A DNA stretch of 64,000 nt from Gammaproteobacteria bacterium RIFCSPHIGHO2_12_FULL_41_20 (GTDB lineage: Bacteria > Pseudomonadota > Gammaproteobacteria > DSM-16500), in assembly GCA_001801575.1 (NCBI GenBank), contig MGYC01000030.1:27352-91351 (forward strand), in the 5' to 3' direction. The notes below the pieces were generated by a model that saw nothing but the letters and a program-made list of their open reading frames with translations, had not been told where the DNA came from and searched no databases. Positions 26,728-35,525 of the stretch are shown here, piece by piece. A program made the translations under genes and the position numbers. Within the stretch, counting starts at the first letter, position 1, and every line of letters begins with the position of its first letter.

Positions 26728-26826
26728 ATGTTAGAAATAACAAGATCGGTAAGAAAATATACAAAATGGTTTAAACAAGAAGCGATTAATTTAGCCTTAA
26801 AATCGCCTTTTATCGTTAACATGTAA
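26728..26826 (+). pseudogene. Truncated IS3-type OrfA start
   Basis: A 32-codon frame reads MLEITRSVRKYTKWFKQEAI, then NLALKSPFIVNM and a stop. The KxxKQEAxNLALKSP pattern is typical of the first helix of IS3-family OrfA proteins. Only this piece of the helix-turn-helix domain survives. Confidence 0.45.
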
Positions 26827-26879
26827 ACTAAAAACCGGGAATTTCTATGTGTGACTAACACTAGTTGTCATTTATTTTC

Positions 26880-27130
26880 AATATAACATTAAATTATCTT
26901 TTTATTTTTGATTGCTGTTATTACACAAGGGCTTTTTTGTGGAATACTTTGAAAAATAATTAATATTCAATAACTTGCGTTATTTATATCCTGTGGAAAA
27001 CTTTTGGATATGGTGCTTTCTTATAAGTAAGGGTGTTGATAAAAATGAGGAATATTTTCTTTCAATAGGTTATCCACAGGGTTAACTAAAGTAGTTCACA
27101 GTGTTTGATCTAGGTTCCATCATTAAATTT
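26880..27130. other. oriC: Candidate replication origin (oriC)
   Basis: This gene-free, very AT-rich segment beside rpmH has one perfect DnaA box TTATCCACA at 27070-27078 and two boxes one base off: TTTTCCACA (reverse strand, 26992-27000) and TTATCAACA (reverse strand, 27034-27042). AT-rich runs at 26885-26985 could be the unwinding element, and GATC sites occur at 27107 and 27131. The region upstream of dnaA has no comparable cluster. The rpmH side of the cluster is the usual origin place in gammaproteobacteria. Confidence 0.65.
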
Positions 27131-27216
27131 GATCACGATTAAGCCAGGAATTCGCACCCAACTGCCGTTTCTAGGTTTAAAATACTTGCAATCTGAGCGC
27201 TAGGAGGACAAATTCA

Positions 27217-28488
27217 GTGAATCGTTGTACTAGGTTTATTATACCCATGCAATTTTCTACACTTAATGAATGGCTGACTTTTATTTCCTCAATTCATACC
27301 ACTGAGATTGATTTAACTTTGGCTCGCGTGAGTAAAGTAGCGAAACAATTGCGCATTCTTCAACCAGCTTGCCCAGTTATTATTGTGGGAGGGACAAATG
27401 GTAAAGGCTCAACAGTTAAAGGCTTAGAGTCCATTTATTTAACAGCTGGTTATAAGGTGGGGACGTTTACTTCCCCATTTTTATTTCAATTTAATGAACA
27501 AATTCGCATTCAAGGAAAGGACGCACAAGACAAAGTCATTTGTGATGCATTTTTTCAAATTGAAGCTGCGCGTGGAAGTATTTCTCTTACTCCTTTTGAG
27601 TTTCATACCCTGGCTGCTTTGTTTATTTTTACCCAACAAAATTTAGATATATGGATATTGGAAGTAGGGTTAGGCGGTCGTTTGGATGCTGTTAACATTA
27701 TCAATGCGGATATTGCTATTGTAACAACCGTGGCTATGGATCATATAGATTATTTAGGATCTACCCGAGAAGAGATAGGTTGGGAAAAAGCGGGTATTTT
27801 TCGCGAAAATAAAGCCGCTCTATGTGGCGATTTTAATCCACCTAAATCCTTAATGAATTATGCTGAAAAAATCGGTGCGCCATTATTTTTTCAAGGTACG
27901 GATTTTCGTTATCGAGAAGAAACGACGCATTGGTCTTGGCAGTGGCAAGATACATATTATGACATTTTGCCATTTTCTATTCTTGCGACGCAAAATATGT
28001 CTACGGTGTTAATGGCAATTACTTTGTTGCAACAACAATTAATAGTACCGCAACAAGCTATCCAATCAGGATTGATGACTACTAAATTGACTGGACGTCA
28101 AGAAATTGTTTCTGGGCCAATAACACATATTTATGATGTATCACATAACCCAGCGGCAATAGCTTTTTTAGCGCAGCGGTTAATGCAACTACCTTGTATT
28201 GGAAAAACGCATGCAGTTTTCTCTATGTTAAGTGATAAAGATCTTGTGGCTAGCTTATATGAAATCGCTTTGCATATTGATCAATGGTATGTCGGACAAA
28301 TTTCCCATCAACGCGGAGCTGTATTAGCTATGCTACAAGTTGGATTCCAGCAGGCCAGCTTAATAGAAAAGACCGATTTTTTTACTACCCTCTCTATGGC
28401 GTATCAAGCCGCCTTACAAAAAGCGCAGCCTGGCGATCGAATAGTTATTTTTGGCTCATTCCATACTGTGGCAGAGGTGTATACATAA
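27217..28488 (+). CDS. folC: Bifunctional dihydrofolate/folylpolyglutamate synthase FolC
   Basis: FolC adds glutamate to dihydropteroate and folates. The 423 residues contain the P-loop VGGTNGKGSTVKGLESI near 60, TSPFLFQFNEQIRIQGK (folate loop), EVGLGGRLDAVN and the Mur-ligase-type DHIDYLGSTREEIGWEKAG. I chose GTG 27217 because AGGAGG lies nine bases upstream; ATG 27247 is the alternative. It reads away from the candidate oriC and converges on the folK-folP fusion, so three folate genes are adjacent. Confidence 0.95.
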   Translation: MNRCTRFIIPMQFSTLNEWLTFISSIHTTEIDLTLARVSKVAKQLRILQPACPVIIVGGTNGKGSTVKGLESIYLTAGYKVGTFTSPFLFQFNEQIRIQGKDAQDKVICDAFFQIEAARGSISLTPFEFHTLAALFIFTQQNLDIWILEVGLGGRLDAVNIINADIAIVTTVAMDHIDYLGSTREEIGWEKAGIFRENKAALCGDFNPPKSLMNYAEKIGAPLFFQGTDFRYREETTHWSWQWQDTYYDILPFSILATQNMSTVLMAITLLQQQLIVPQQAIQSGLMTTKLTGRQEIVSGPITHIYDVSHNPAAIAFLAQRLMQLPCIGKTHAVFSMLSDKDLVASLYEIALHIDQWYVGQISHQRGAVLAMLQVGFQQASLIEKTDFFTTLSMAYQAALQKAQPGDRIVIFGSFHTVAEVYT

Positions 28489-28496
28489 GCATCCTC

Positions 28497-29825
28497 TCAA
28501 GCTAATGCTTTCACCACCTTTAGCCCCCGTGCGCACATATCAACGTTATGCACGCGCAAATAATCTACCCCTTGATCTGCCAGGTAGAGCGTAATAGCCA
28601 TGGTTTCAATATCACGCTCACCAATAGGGCGCGCCGTAAATAATTGCATGAAAGATTTACGCGAATGCCCAATCAATAGACGAGTTCCTAATGATTTAAA
28701 GTGGCGAATGTGTTTTAACAACACGAGGGATTGATAGGCTGTTTTACCAAAACCAATGCCCACGTCTAAAACTACTCTATTTGATGCTATTCCTGCTTGC
28801 TCTAATTCGGCGATTTTATTTTTTCCCCATTGATATAAAAAGTCGACAGGATCTTGATGGAGAGGAATGGTTTGCTTAGGATCAACAGGCACGGTGATAT
28901 GGTGCATAACCACGCAATCTACACTTGACTCAGCAATACATTGACACATGTTGGGATGAGTTAACCCAGTTACATCATTAATCCAATTGACCCCAGCAGC
29001 GATAGCTTTCTTCGCTGTTTCTGCATGGCGAGTATCCACACTAATTTTAGGTTGTAGTAAAGCGAATAATGATGGATCTTTTAATGCCGAGAGTATGGGT
29101 TCTAATCGTTGCCATTCCTCTTGATGATTTAAGGGGTGATGCGCATTTGGCCGAGTTGATTCTGCACCTACATCAATAATTTCTGCTCCTGAAGCAACAA
29201 GACATTGAGCATGTTCTAACGCTTTTTCAATATCGAGATAATTTCCACCATCGGAGAAAGAATCGGGTGTGACATTTAGCACGCCAACCAATTGAGAAGT
29301 GTCTATACGATGCGGAATTTGTCGAGTATGTAGTGGGGCTTCACCGGTAAATCGCGATCCCCATAGAGCAACTATTTCTGCCGCAGACTGTTGATAGGTA
29401 GGGTGTATCCATTCTGGGGCAACATCAGCCAATGGCCACAAAGCAAATGGTCGCATTGATAAGTCGCGATGCGGCAAAGTAAGACGATCATCGTGATATA
29501 TCATGCTATCCCAAGCGAGAATATCGATATCTATTACACGCGGACCCCAGTGGCGCTTCTCTGGTTTACGACCTATGCTGTGTTCTATGGATTTTATATG
29601 CGTAAGCAGTTCCAGAGGAGAAAGTGGTGTATGACAGCGTAAGGCTAAATTAATGTAAGGCTGATCCCAGGATGAAGGCGCGTTTTCAGGCAGTAAAGCA
29701 TCGGAAATGTAAAGTGGCGAAACTTGTTCTACTGTTATGTTAGAAATGCGTTTAATTGCTAGTAGTGCTTGACGTAAGTGCGCAAGCCTATCCCCCAAGT
29801 TAGATCCTAATCCTAATATTACCAT
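28497..29825 (-). CDS. folKP: Fused HPPK (FolK) - dihydropteroate synthase (FolP)
   Basis: One 442-residue protein joins two consecutive folate enzymes. Residues 1 to about 160 are FolK (GLGSNLGDRLAHLRQAL, then RHWGPRVIDIDILAW and LPHRDLSMRPFAL), which pyrophosphorylates 6-hydroxymethyl-dihydropterin. Residues about 175-442 are DHPS (VGVLNVTPDSFSDGGNY, AEIIDVGAESTRPNA, WINDVTG, LDVGIGFGKT, LIGHSRKSF), which condenses the product with p-aminobenzoate. Both sets of motifs are intact, so both activities are likely. Such fusions occur in some gammaproteobacteria, including Francisella. It follows folB by 5 bp. Confidence 0.95.
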   Translation of the reverse strand: MVILGLGSNLGDRLAHLRQALLAIKRISNITVEQVSPLYISDALLPENAPSSWDQPYINLALRCHTPLSPLELLTHIKSIEHSIGRKPEKRHWGPRVIDIDILAWDSMIYHDDRLTLPHRDLSMRPFALWPLADVAPEWIHPTYQQSAAEIVALWGSRFTGEAPLHTRQIPHRIDTSQLVGVLNVTPDSFSDGGNYLDIEKALEHAQCLVASGAEIIDVGAESTRPNAHHPLNHQEEWQRLEPILSALKDPSLFALLQPKISVDTRHAETAKKAIAAGVNWINDVTGLTHPNMCQCIAESSVDCVVMHHITVPVDPKQTIPLHQDPVDFLYQWGKNKIAELEQAGIASNRVVLDVGIGFGKTAYQSLVLLKHIRHFKSLGTRLLIGHSRKSFMQLFTARPIGERDIETMAITLYLADQGVDYLRVHNVDMCARGLKVVKALA

Positions 29826-29830
29826 GCGTT

Positions 29831-30220
29831 TTATCCATCCTCGTAGTAAAACGTCACCCCATTCTGCAAATCAGGTACTGTCGAAGGATACTTGGTAATT
29901 GCAACGCCTATTTTTACAGGCTGTGAGATGACATTTTTTATTATGTTATAAATTTCGTAAGCCAAATGTTCAACTAAACGGCAGTGTCGGAGGTTAATTT
30001 CCTCGCGAATAGTTGCTGCTAGTTTCGCATAACAAAATGTATCTGCTAATTGATCTGTTTTGCAAGCGTTCGGTGGTTGTGGAAACTCAAGCGTTATATC
30101 CAGGTGAATTAATTGCTTGCGTAAACGTTCATCTTTAGGCCAGCCGAAATAAATATTTAATTTTAATCCATTAATGGATAAACGTGTTTTTACCGTAGAT
30201 TTTTTATGTGTTGCGCTCAT
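29831..30220 (-). CDS. folB: Dihydroneopterin aldolase FolB
   Basis: FolB converts dihydroneopterin to 6-hydroxymethyl-dihydropterin, the substrate of the FolK half of the next protein. The 129 residues have the T-fold pattern: LSINGLKLNIYFGWPKDERL, then FCYAKLAATI, RLVEHLAYEIYNII (the conserved Glu in VEHLA) and IGVAITKYPS. The start overlaps the stop of the aldo/keto reductase gene by 4 bp, so all three leftward genes appear to form one operon. Confidence 0.92.
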   Translation of the reverse strand: MSATHKKSTVKTRLSINGLKLNIYFGWPKDERLRKQLIHLDITLEFPQPPNACKTDQLADTFCYAKLAATIREEINLRHCRLVEHLAYEIYNIIKNVISQPVKIGVAITKYPSTVPDLQNGVTFYYEDG

Positions 30221-31158
30221 TGCAAAATAGTATCAATTTTTTTCATTATGTCTTCAGTTAATTGCGCTTTTACTTCTAGCGCACCTATGTTTTCATGTAA
30301 TTGTTCTAATTTTGTTGCGCCGGTAATTACAGAACTAATATGGGGATTCTTTAAACACCAAGCGATGGCTAGCTGTGCTGTCGTGCAGTTTAATTCTTCT
30401 TGGGCTAGCTGTGTTAGTTTACGTGTTTTTTCTATTAAACGGGTAAAATCATTGGGAATTAACCATGCTTCTTTGGCAAGACGGCTATCATGAGGAATGC
30501 CGTTGTTATATTTGCCGGATAAAACGCCAGAAGCTAACGGGCTCCACGTTGTTGTGCCTAATCCATACTTTTCAAATAAAGCAAGATAATCTTGTTCTAT
30601 GTGTTCTCGAAAGAATAAATGGTATTTTGGCTGTTCCATGGTTGGTTTGATACAATTTAATTGTTCTGCAATTTGATAAGCGGCTTCAATTTGTGTTGCA
30701 CTCCATTCTGAGGTTCCCCAATAAAGCACATAGCCTTGGCGAACTAAGTAGTCCATAGCAAGAACCGTTTCTTCAATGGGTGTTTCTAAGTCGGGGCGGT
30801 GACAAAAAAGCAAATCCACATAATCTAAATCTAAGCGATTTAGCGAGTTTTTTGTACCTTCTAAAATATGTTTGCGCGATAAGCCGGTATCATTCGGCCC
30901 ATTGCCTCCCCAAAAAACTTTGGTAGATAGCACTAAATCTTCACGACGAAATTCTTTTACTACTTTTCCTAATAAAGTTTCCGCCTCCCCATGCGCATAA
31001 CTTTCAGCCGTATCAAAAAAATTTATGCCTTCATCAAAAGCTGCATGAAGAAGCGCTTTTACTTCGGATAACCCTATTTGTTTGCTGAATGTTATCCATG
31101 AGCCAAATGCTATTTCGCTGAGTCTAATGCCTGCTTTACCAAGTTTTTTATATTGCAT
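30217..31158 (-). CDS. Aldo/keto reductase, Kv-beta-like (AKR6 type)
   Basis: This is an NADPH-dependent aldo/keto reductase of the family related to potassium channel beta subunits. The 313 residues carry the catalytic tetrad: Asp/Tyr in FFDTAESYAHGEAE, Lys in VLSTKVFWGGN and His in LLFCHRPD. The C-terminal SVITGATKLEQLHENIGAL binds cofactor. The substrate is unknown; bacterial members reduce aldehydes such as glyceraldehyde or methylglyoxal. It is first in an operon with folB and folKP. Whether its role relates to pterins is unclear. Confidence 0.9.
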   Translation of the reverse strand: MQYKKLGKAGIRLSEIAFGSWITFSKQIGLSEVKALLHAAFDEGINFFDTAESYAHGEAETLLGKVVKEFRREDLVLSTKVFWGGNGPNDTGLSRKHILEGTKNSLNRLDLDYVDLLFCHRPDLETPIEETVLAMDYLVRQGYVLYWGTSEWSATQIEAAYQIAEQLNCIKPTMEQPKYHLFFREHIEQDYLALFEKYGLGTTTWSPLASGVLSGKYNNGIPHDSRLAKEAWLIPNDFTRLIEKTRKLTQLAQEELNCTTAQLAIAWCLKNPHISSVITGATKLEQLHENIGALEVKAQLTEDIMKKIDTILQ

Positions 31159-31207
31159 ATGCGTTCCATCCTAAGAATCCGTGTTTGCGGTATTCTATCA
31201 CTTGGCA

Positions 31208-31324
31208 CGAGGAAGGATAGGGGTATTTCCCGGGGAAGGGTAGGTAAAAATCGGCCGACGCTTGCGCCACCCCATGGCTCACAAGCTCGCCATTGGGGGC
31301 CCCGGCTTCAGCGTCACCTCCTCG
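31208..31324. other. GC-rich long hairpin, possible structured RNA or element
   Basis: This block is far richer in G+C than its surroundings and folds well on itself. CGAGGAAGG (31208-31216) pairs with CCTCCTCG (31317-31324), GACGCT (31257-31262) with AGCGTC (31310-31315), and GCC-CCCC-ATGGC (31266-31278) with GCCAT-GGGG-GGC (31289-31306), leaving the loop TCACAAGCTC. It lies between divergent genes, upstream of the suf operator, so it is not in the suf transcript. A short open frame crosses it on the reverse strand but looks non-coding. I recognise no RNA family. Confidence 0.55.
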
Positions 31325-31388
31325 GGAGTAAAAGGTCTTCAAATAGACAAAGGCAACTATTAATAAAGCGCGAAACTCCTTAAGAAAA

Positions 31389-31420
31389 TTGCCCCATTTA
31401 GTACAAATATGGTACTGTAT
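31389..31420 (+). promoter_or_regulatory. suf promoter with SufR-type operator (copy 1)
   Basis: The palindrome AGTAC-AAATATG-GTACT (31400-31416) lies 25 bp before sufR. TTGCCC (31389-31394) and TACTGT (31413-31418) could be the -35 and -10 boxes, 18 bases apart, so a protein on the palindrome would block RNA polymerase. The same sequence stands before sufS (45496-45530). Rrf2-type regulators bind such inverted repeats, and sufR encodes one. Confidence 0.6.
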
Positions 31421-31440
31421 GCAGCCTTGACGAGGTGACC

Positions 31441-31872
31441 ATGCTCCGGATTAGTAAATTAACTGACTATGCGACATTAATTATGAGCCATTTGGCCATG
31501 CACACAGGAGGCGTGGAAAGTGCAGCAACCATCGCAGAGGCTTTGCATTTGGGGCTGCCAACAGTTAGTAAACTATTGAAATTATTGGCAGAGGCTAATT
31601 TGCTAATTTCTATGCGTGGTTCTGATGGTGGTTACCGTTTGGCACGTTCACCTGCTCACATTACCTTAGCGGAAGTGATTATCGCGATAGAGGGCGAAGT
31701 AGCTTTAACCCTATGTTGTGAAAGCGATAAACTGTGCGCGCTAACCATGACGTGTACTATCCAAGAGAATTGGAAGCGCATCAATCAGCTAATGCTAGGA
31801 TTTTTAGCACGATTTACCGTCAAGGATATGACTTCACCTTTGCAGTTAAAGAGTGAGGATTATGGCAAATAA
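31441..31872 (+). CDS. sufR: Rrf2-family SUF regulator
   Basis: This is an IscR-like, Rrf2-family repressor that senses Fe-S cluster status. The 143 residues open [19 protein letters not shown], then an HTH ([20 protein letters not shown]) and a wing ([17 protein letters not shown]). Cluster-ligand cysteines are in [17 protein letters not shown]. The start ATG 31441 follows GAGGTG; an in-frame GTG is two codons earlier. The gene end overlaps sufB by 11 bp. It likely represses its own operon through the palindrome at 31400-31416, and the second copy before sufS. Confidence 0.93.
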   Translation: MLRISKLTDYATLIMSHLAMHTGGVESAATIAEALHLGLPTVSKLLKLLAEANLLISMRGSDGGYRLARSPAHITLAEVIIAIEGEVALTLCCESDKLCALTMTCTIQENWKRINQLMLGFLARFTVKDMTSPLQLKSEDYGK

Positions 31873-33304
31873 TTATTTAAAAGAAATTGTGAATAAAAGT
31901 TACCCTTACGGTTTTGTAACTGCCATTGAGTCTGATGCGTTAGCGCCCGGCTTAACCGAAGAGACAATACATGCGATTTGGGAAAAGAAAAAAGAGCCTG
32001 AATTTATGTTGGCATGGCGGTTACAAGCGTATCGTCATTGGTTGACAATGACGTCACCGCAATGGGCACATATTCAATATCCTGCGATTGATTATCAAAG
32101 TATTATTTATTATTCCGCGCCGCGAGCGAACAAAGAGGGACCTAAAAGTTTAGAAGATGTTGATCCAAAGCTATTAGAAACTTACAAGAAGTTAGGCATT
32201 CCATTGCATGAACAAGGTCGCTTAGCGGGGGTAGCCGTCGATGCTGTATTTGACAGCGTATCAGTCGCCACGACGTTCAAAGCCAAGTTAGCAGAAGCGG
32301 GAGTGATTTTTTGCCCTTTATCTGAAGCAGTGCAAACACACCCTGAGTTAGTGGAGAAATATTTGGGTTCCGTTGTCCCTTATCGCGATAATTTTTTTGC
32401 AGCGCTAAATTCAGCGGTGTTTAGCGATGGGTCTTTTGTTTATATCCCCAAAGGCGTGCGCTGTCCAATGGAGTTGTCTACGTATTTTCGGATTAATTCT
32501 GCGAAAACAGGGCAATTTGAACGCACCTTAATTATTGCCGATGAGGGAAGCTACGTTAGTTATTTAGAAGGGTGCACTGCACCAATGCGCGATGAAAATC
32601 AGCTGCATGCAGCTGTCGTTGAGTTAGTCGCTCTCGATAATGCGCAAATTAAATATTCTACCGTACAAAACTGGTATCCGGGGGACGAAAACGGTCGCGG
32701 AGGGATTTTTAATTTTGTAACTAAACGTGGGGCATGTCGGGGGGTGAAGTCAAAAATCTCTTGGACGCAGATTGAAACTGGATCAGCGATTACTTGGAAA
32801 TATCCGAGTGTGATTTTGCAAGGTGATGACTCTGTCGGCGAGTTTTACTCTGTAGCGTTGACGCATCATCACCAACAAGCAGATACTGGCACGAAAATGC
32901 TGCATATTGGCAAAAATACCCGTAGTACGATTATTTCTAAAGGTATTTCTGCCGGACATGGGCAAAACACCTATCGTGGCATGGTGCGCATGTTACCTAC
33001 CGCAGCGAATGCACGTAATTTTACCCAGTGTGATTCTTTATTATTGAGCGCGACTTGTGGTGCGCATACGTTTCCTTTTGTTGAAGCAAAAAATCCCACT
33101 GCGCATGTTGAGCATGAGGCAAGCACCTCGAAGATTGGTGAAGACCAATTGTTTTATTGTCGTCAACGTGGATTAAGTCAAGAAGATGCTGTGTCGATGA
33201 TTGTGAATGGATTTTGTAAACAAGTATTTAAAGAGTTACCGATGGAGTTTGCGGTGGAAGCACAAAAATTATTAGAAGTGAGTTTAGAGGGGAGTGTGGG
33301 CTAA
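31862..33304 (+). CDS. sufB: Fe-S cluster assembly scaffold SufB
   Basis: SufB is the main scaffold subunit of the SufBC2D complex on which Fe-S clusters form. The 480 residues match the family. Recognisable parts are [98 protein letters not shown] and the C-terminal [20 protein letters not shown]. Start ATG 31862 with GAGG upstream overlaps sufR. It abuts sufC, with 1 bp shared. Confidence 0.97.
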   Translation: MANNYLKEIVNKSYPYGFVTAIESDALAPGLTEETIHAIWEKKKEPEFMLAWRLQAYRHWLTMTSPQWAHIQYPAIDYQSIIYYSAPRANKEGPKSLEDVDPKLLETYKKLGIPLHEQGRLAGVAVDAVFDSVSVATTFKAKLAEAGVIFCPLSEAVQTHPELVEKYLGSVVPYRDNFFAALNSAVFSDGSFVYIPKGVRCPMELSTYFRINSAKTGQFERTLIIADEGSYVSYLEGCTAPMRDENQLHAAVVELVALDNAQIKYSTVQNWYPGDENGRGGIFNFVTKRGACRGVKSKISWTQIETGSAITWKYPSVILQGDDSVGEFYSVALTHHHQQADTGTKMLHIGKNTRSTIISKGISAGHGQNTYRGMVRMLPTAANARNFTQCDSLLLSATCGAHTFPFVEAKNPTAHVEHEASTSKIGEDQLFYCRQRGLSQEDAVSMIVNGFCKQVFKELPMEFAVEAQKLLEVSLEGSVG

Positions 33305-34071
33305 TGTTGTCGATTAACGGTTTACATGTTTCCATTCAAGATGAAAAGCAACAGGCAAAAACTATTTTGCGCGGGTTAAGTTTGCATATTAAGCCGGGCG
33401 AAGTGCATACGATTATGGGTCCTAATGGTTCAGGCAAGAGTACACTGGCAAATGTTTTAGCTGGTCGTACCGAGTATCAAGTACATGGCGGTCATGTAGA
33501 ATTTAATGGTGAAGATTTGCTTGCCTTAACACCCGAGGAGCGTGCTGCCAGAGGGCTATTCCTTGCTTTTCAATACCCAGTTGAAATCCCGGGTGTTAAT
33601 AATATGTATTTTTTGCGTACGGCATTAAATGGTGTGCGTAAACAGCGCGGCCTATCTCCTTTAGATGCAGCGGATTTTTTAACTTTAGTAAAAGCCAAAG
33701 CGCAAGAAGTTGGATTAAACGAAGCTTTTTTACAACGCGCTGTTAACGAAGGATTTTCTGGCGGAGAAAAAAAGCGTAACGAAATATTGCAAATGTTATT
33801 ACTAGAGCCGCGATTCGTCATATTAGATGAAACAGACTCAGGGCTAGATATTGACGCTTTGCAAATGGTAGCGCAATGCGTGAATCGTCATCGTAATGCT
33901 CAGCGTAGTGTATTAGTGGTGACCCATTATCAACGGTTGTTGGATTATATTGTGCCAGATGTGGTGCACGTGATGGTGAATGGTCGTATTTTAAAATCGG
34001 GCGATAAGAGCTTAGCATTAGAATTAGAAGCAAAGGGATATGGTTGGTTAGAAGCAGGAGAGATACGTTGA
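33304..34071 (+). CDS. sufC: Fe-S cluster assembly ATPase SufC
   Basis: SufC is the ABC ATPase that drives conformational change in SufBC2D. Its 255 residues have Walker A TIMGPNGSGKSTLANVLAG, the Q-loop region FLAFQYPVEIPGVNN, the ABC signature NEGFSGGEKKRNEILQMLLL, Walker B FVILDETDSGLDIDAL and the H-loop VVTHYQRLLDYI. ATG at 33304 overlaps the sufB stop by one base and its own stop overlaps the sufD ATG, so translation is coupled. Confidence 0.97.
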   Translation: MLSINGLHVSIQDEKQQAKTILRGLSLHIKPGEVHTIMGPNGSGKSTLANVLAGRTEYQVHGGHVEFNGEDLLALTPEERAARGLFLAFQYPVEIPGVNNMYFLRTALNGVRKQRGLSPLDAADFLTLVKAKAQEVGLNEAFLQRAVNEGFSGGEKKRNEILQMLLLEPRFVILDETDSGLDIDALQMVAQCVNRHRNAQRSVLVVTHYQRLLDYIVPDVVHVMVNGRILKSGDKSLALELEAKGYGWLEAGEIR

Positions 34072-35393
34072 TGAGCTTAGCCACGCCCTCTATTCCTGCT
34101 TGGCTTGCGGCCAGTTTGCAAGTTTTACCCGATACATCTGTGCCGTGGCTGCGTGATTTCCGCATGCAACAATGCGCAGCGGTTTTACAACAGGGCTTGC
34201 CTAAACGACGTGATGAACGTTGGCGGCAGACGGATTTGTCTATTTTTACCCAGACGGGGTTTCACGTACCTGAGAATACTAGCAAAGTTACGTGTGACGT
34301 AATTCGACAAATACGGCGCATAGACAGCGACGCCATTTTTTTATTGTTTATAAATGGGTGCTTTGTTCCACATTTATCGGATATCCATTTATTACCCAGC
34401 AATGCTATTGCTTGTAGTATACATGATGCCATATTACAGCATTCTGCCTTGCTACAAGCTTATTGGCAGCACGAGGTTGCTGTTCAGTCGCATCCGTTTG
34501 CGGGTATTAATGCGGCGTTATTTGCAGACGGGTTGTTTTTGTATTTGCCGCCGCAATGTCAATTGTCGGTGCCGGTGCATATTGTGCACTTGGTCAGTAA
34601 TCAGCAAGGGGTGATGGTACACCCACGCAATTTGATTGTTTTAGATGAGTATGCGCAACTAACCATTATCGAAGAGCATGTACATCATCATGCTTCACAC
34701 TATTGGAGCAATAGTGTAAATACCGTTGTTGCTGGTAAACGCGCGATACTGGAATATCACAAAGTATACAAAGCACATCCTACTGCATGTTATATTGCAT
34801 TAACGCAAGTAGAGCAAAAACAAGATAGTCGCTGTCGTTTTTATCATTTCTCTTCGCAAGCACAGGTTGTCCGTGATGATTTAATCGTCAAATTACAAGA
34901 AAAACATGCGGAGTGTGAGGCTAGAGGCTTTTATGGCTTAACCCAGCAGGATCAATCTATCACACATTTTGTGGAGATGGATCATCAAGCCCCACAATGT
35001 AAAAGCAATATGTTGTACAAAGGAGTATTACGCGAGCAATCAAAAGCGGCATTTCACGGTAAAGTGCTGGTACGAGAGCAGGCACAAAAAACTCAGGCCT
35101 ACCAAGCCAATCACCATTTGCTATTAACAATGGATGCGGAAGCAAGCTCGCGACCCGAATTAGAGATTTACGCCGATGATGTGCAATGTAAACATGGGGC
35201 AACCGTGGGGCAACTGGATGCAGATGCGTTGTTTTACCTTTGTTCGCGCGGGGTGAGCAGACAAGAAGCGGTGGGATTATTATTGTCTGGATTCGTGGAA
35301 GAGGTATTTGCGGATATAAACCCTATTGTTGCTGAGCAAATTCAGCTATTGTTAGATGAGTGGTTACAAAAAAGCCATGGCAGTGAGGCTTAA
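34071..35393 (+). CDS. sufD: Fe-S cluster assembly protein SufD
   Basis: SufD is the paralog of SufB completing SufBC2D and helping iron acquisition. The 440 residues have a weakly conserved N-terminal part (LPKRRDERWRQTDLSIF) and the conserved beta-helix: QGVMVHPRNLIVLDEYAQLT, AFHGKVLVREQAQKTQAYQA, LLLTMDAEASSRPELEIYAD, then DVQCKHGATVGQLDADALFY with the conserved Cys/His, and LLLSGFVEEVF. In close relatives sufS follows directly; here a polysaccharide island begins 130 bp later. Confidence 0.96.
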   Translation: MSLATPSIPAWLAASLQVLPDTSVPWLRDFRMQQCAAVLQQGLPKRRDERWRQTDLSIFTQTGFHVPENTSKVTCDVIRQIRRIDSDAIFLLFINGCFVPHLSDIHLLPSNAIACSIHDAILQHSALLQAYWQHEVAVQSHPFAGINAALFADGLFLYLPPQCQLSVPVHIVHLVSNQQGVMVHPRNLIVLDEYAQLTIIEEHVHHHASHYWSNSVNTVVAGKRAILEYHKVYKAHPTACYIALTQVEQKQDSRCRFYHFSSQAQVVRDDLIVKLQEKHAECEARGFYGLTQQDQSITHFVEMDHQAPQCKSNMLYKGVLREQSKAAFHGKVLVREQAQKTQAYQANHHLLLTMDAEASSRPELEIYADDVQCKHGATVGQLDADALFYLCSRGVSRQEAVGLLLSGFVEEVFADINPIVAEQIQLLLDEWLQKSHGSEA

Positions 35394-35424
35394 TGGGTAT
35401 AGCTATTGCGAAAATATAAATTAG

Positions 35425-35475
35425 CGTGAGTATTGTCTAAGAGTACAATATCATTTACGCGTGGCAATACTCACG
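35425..35475. repeat. Inverted repeat after sufD
   Basis: CGTGAGTATTG (35425-35435) and its perfect complement (35465-35475) are separated by 29 bases. The long loop and short T-run make it a poor classical terminator. It marks the junction between the first SUF half and the polysaccharide island. Confidence 0.5.
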
Positions 35476-35525
35476 TTTCAATTGCTAACATCATCTGCAT
35501 AAATTTATTGCTTAGGGGTTGATGT

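Larger units (their letters stand above)
26467..26875. mobile_element. Decayed insertion-sequence scar beside oriC
   Basis: Two 5' fragments of different transposase genes lie side by side, framed by near-identical 15-base direct repeats CTAGTTGTTATTTAT (26467-26481) and CTAGTTGTCATTTAT (26861-26875). Near the left end CACATGATTTGTCCGG occurs twice (26492-26507 and 26516-26531), like a transposon terminus. No intact transposase remains. With the candidate origin, this accounts for the gene-free stretch between rpmH and folC. Confidence 0.6.

Noticed and set aside
31208..31324. 6S RNA, SRP RNA or tRNA
   Set aside because: The conserved SRP GGUCAGG...GGAAGCAGCC core, the 6S closed-bubble layout with its ygfA neighbour, and any tRNA cloverleaf are absent.
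31148..31342. A 64-residue open frame on the reverse strand across the GC-rich hairpin
   Set aside because: It covers the hairpin and the 5' end of the aldo/keto reductase, has no ribosome-binding site and resembles no protein I know.
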